DNA from: Aristolochia californica
Lineage: Eukaryota > Streptophyta > Magnoliopsida > Piperales > Aristolochiaceae
Length of the DNA stretch: 64,000 nucleotides
Reading direction: 5' to 3'
NCBI GenBank assembly: GCA_029961685.1
Contig: JARWKL010000006.1
Span: 12,964,748-13,028,747 of the forward strand
Part shown: one piece after another, positions 62,601 to 64,000 of the stretch
How the letters are laid out: each line of letters opens with the position of its first letter
Position numbering within the stretch: position 1 is the first letter of the stretch
Notes under the pieces: generated by a model
The model's database searches: none
What the model was told of the DNA's origin: nothing
What the model saw: only the letters and a program-made list of their open reading frames with translations
Made by a program: the position numbers and the translations under genes

Positions 62601-64000
62601 TTAACTTGAGAGTTTAATTTTTCTACTCCTTGAAATTTTTGGATCACTAGATCATTTGCATCTTCAACTTGTTTCAGGCATGCATATCCACCACATTTAA
62701 AACTTGTTAGAATCAATTAGAAATCTTTTTCTTATGAAATCCCACCAAGCAATTAGGGATTATACTAGTAGAATTTTACAAACATGGATACCAAAACTTT
62801 GGTGTTTATTTTTTGTGCGTGAAATAATTTTCTTCACTTAAATTTATTATAGTTTTCAATTTTTTGCATACATAAACTCTAAAATTTTTATTTTGTTGTG
62901 ATCTATTTGCCATATCTTTTTGTTTACGAGAAAAATGGGAGACTGAAAACTCAAGTTTGGATTTGAAAAAAAATTGAAAATCCAAAATGGAAATGCACAA
63001 ATGCTGAGAAAGATATTTCCAAAAAGTATCTGTGATTTTTTAGGAATGTAAACTCTTTTAGCTTTTTATATATTGGGTTTTGCAATCCTTGGGAGAGGGG
63101 GGCGAGGCATTTTTAACTGAGTGTTGACTCCCTAACCATAAGTCATTTCAAATAAAATTTTTAGCCATTACACATCACTAATAGATCTAAACATTTACGA
63201 TAATCTATGATTGTTAGGTCCGATTTTTGTAAAATAGGCAAAAAGTGGGTTGTTTGTGTCTGGTAAATATCCCACCACATGTTAACTTGAGAATATAATT
63301 TTTTCTAGTCCTTGAAATTTTTTGATCATTAGGTCATTTGCATCTTCAACATTTTTCAGGCATTCATATCCACCACATTTAAAACATGTTAGGATCAATT
63401 AGAAATTTCTTTCTTATAAAATTCCCGCAAGCTATTAGGGGTTGTACTAGTGAAATTTCCCAAACATGGATAACAAAACTTTGGTGTTCATATTTAGTGC
63501 GTGAAATAATTTTCTTCAGTTACGTTTATTACAGTTTTCAATTTTTTTCGTACATAAACTCTAAAATTTTCATTTTGTTTTGATCTATTTGCCTTTCTTT
63601 TTGTTTACAAGAAAAATGGGAGAGTGAAAACTCAAGTTTGGATTTGAAAAAAAATTGAATATTTAATATGGAAATGCAAAAATTCTGAGAGAGATAATTC
63701 CAAAAATTATCTGTTATTTTTAAGGATTGTAAATTTTTTTAGTTTATTGTATGTTGGGTTTTACAATCATCGGGAGAGGGGGCGAGGCATTTTTAGCTAA
63801 GTGTTGACTCCAAAACCATAAGTCATTTCTAACAAAAATTATAGCCTTTATACATCATTAGTCGATCAAAACATTTACGATGATCTATGAAAATTAGGTC
63901 CACTTTGTGTATAATAGGCAAAAAGTGGGTTGTGTGGCACTGGTAAATATCCACCACACGTTAACTTGAGAATTTCATTTTTTCTACTCCTTGAAATTTT

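Larger units (their letters stand above)
35792..64000 (+). repeat. 680-bp satellite array, block 2
   Basis: This is the same satellite in the same orientation, but with the block-2 forms TATATTGGG, GAAGAGGG before the G tract, and CCACCACATTTAAAAC before the anchor. Anchors are near 36408, 37096, 37798, 38466, 39149, 39836, 40529, 41215, 41895, 42604, 43288, 43969, 44637, 45318, 46198, 46883, 47559, 48246, 49047, 49727, 50457, 51120, 51838, 52507, 53107, 53792, 54467, 55154, 55825, 56501, 57212, 57773, 58456, 59134, 59813, 60882, 61459, 62127, 62702 and 63386. The array runs off the right edge. No gene, RNA gene or other mobile element was seen in these 28 kb. Confidence 0.97.

Noticed and set aside
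1..64000. Telomere repeats, rRNA or tRNA genes, or a 17-bp CENP-B-like box
   Set aside because: None was seen on reading. The only tRNA-like match is the 18-bp primer-binding site at 8473-8490.

Overview
The window contains no convincing protein-coding gene of the host. It is almost entirely one long head-to-tail array of an A+T-rich satellite DNA with a repeat unit of about 680 bp. The array is interrupted by one LTR retrotransposon (6714-12583) and by a 100-base run of N (35692-35791). The retrotransposon has plant-type signals: a primer-binding site matching the 3' end of plant tRNA-Asp, an integrase GPY/F tail ending in a [14 protein letters not shown] motif, and a TTTAGGTTTGGGGGTG polypurine tract. 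These point to the Athila/Tat group of Ty3/gypsy elements. The window is therefore most likely heterochromatin (pericentromeric, subtelomeric or knob-like) of a flowering plant, probably a dicot. I cannot name the species.

Layout: 1-6713 is the left part of satellite block 1 (about ten units). 6714-12583 is a 5.87-kb non-autonomous LTR element with about 1.75-kb LTRs, flanked by the 5-bp duplication CTTAT (6709-6713 and 12584-12588). 12589-35691 is the rest of block 1 (about 35 units), resuming at exactly the phase where the element interrupted it. 35692-35791 is an assembly gap. 35792-64000 is satellite block 2 (about 40 units), with diagnostic sequence differences from block 1. All units lie in the same orientation. 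Most carry a G tract of variable length (about 3 to 37 G) at one fixed point of the unit.

Block 1 shows signs of a higher-order arrangement: a b-c-d trio of unit types recurs every 5 or about 10 units. Block 2 contains a long-range duplication at about 9.8 kb offset, recently duplicated neighbouring pairs, and many units broken by internal deletions or short duplications. Nothing here makes a functional pathway. The short open frames that recur in phase along the array are satellite shadows. The only real coding homology is the integrase-tail remnant at about 8886-9032 inside the retrotransposon.
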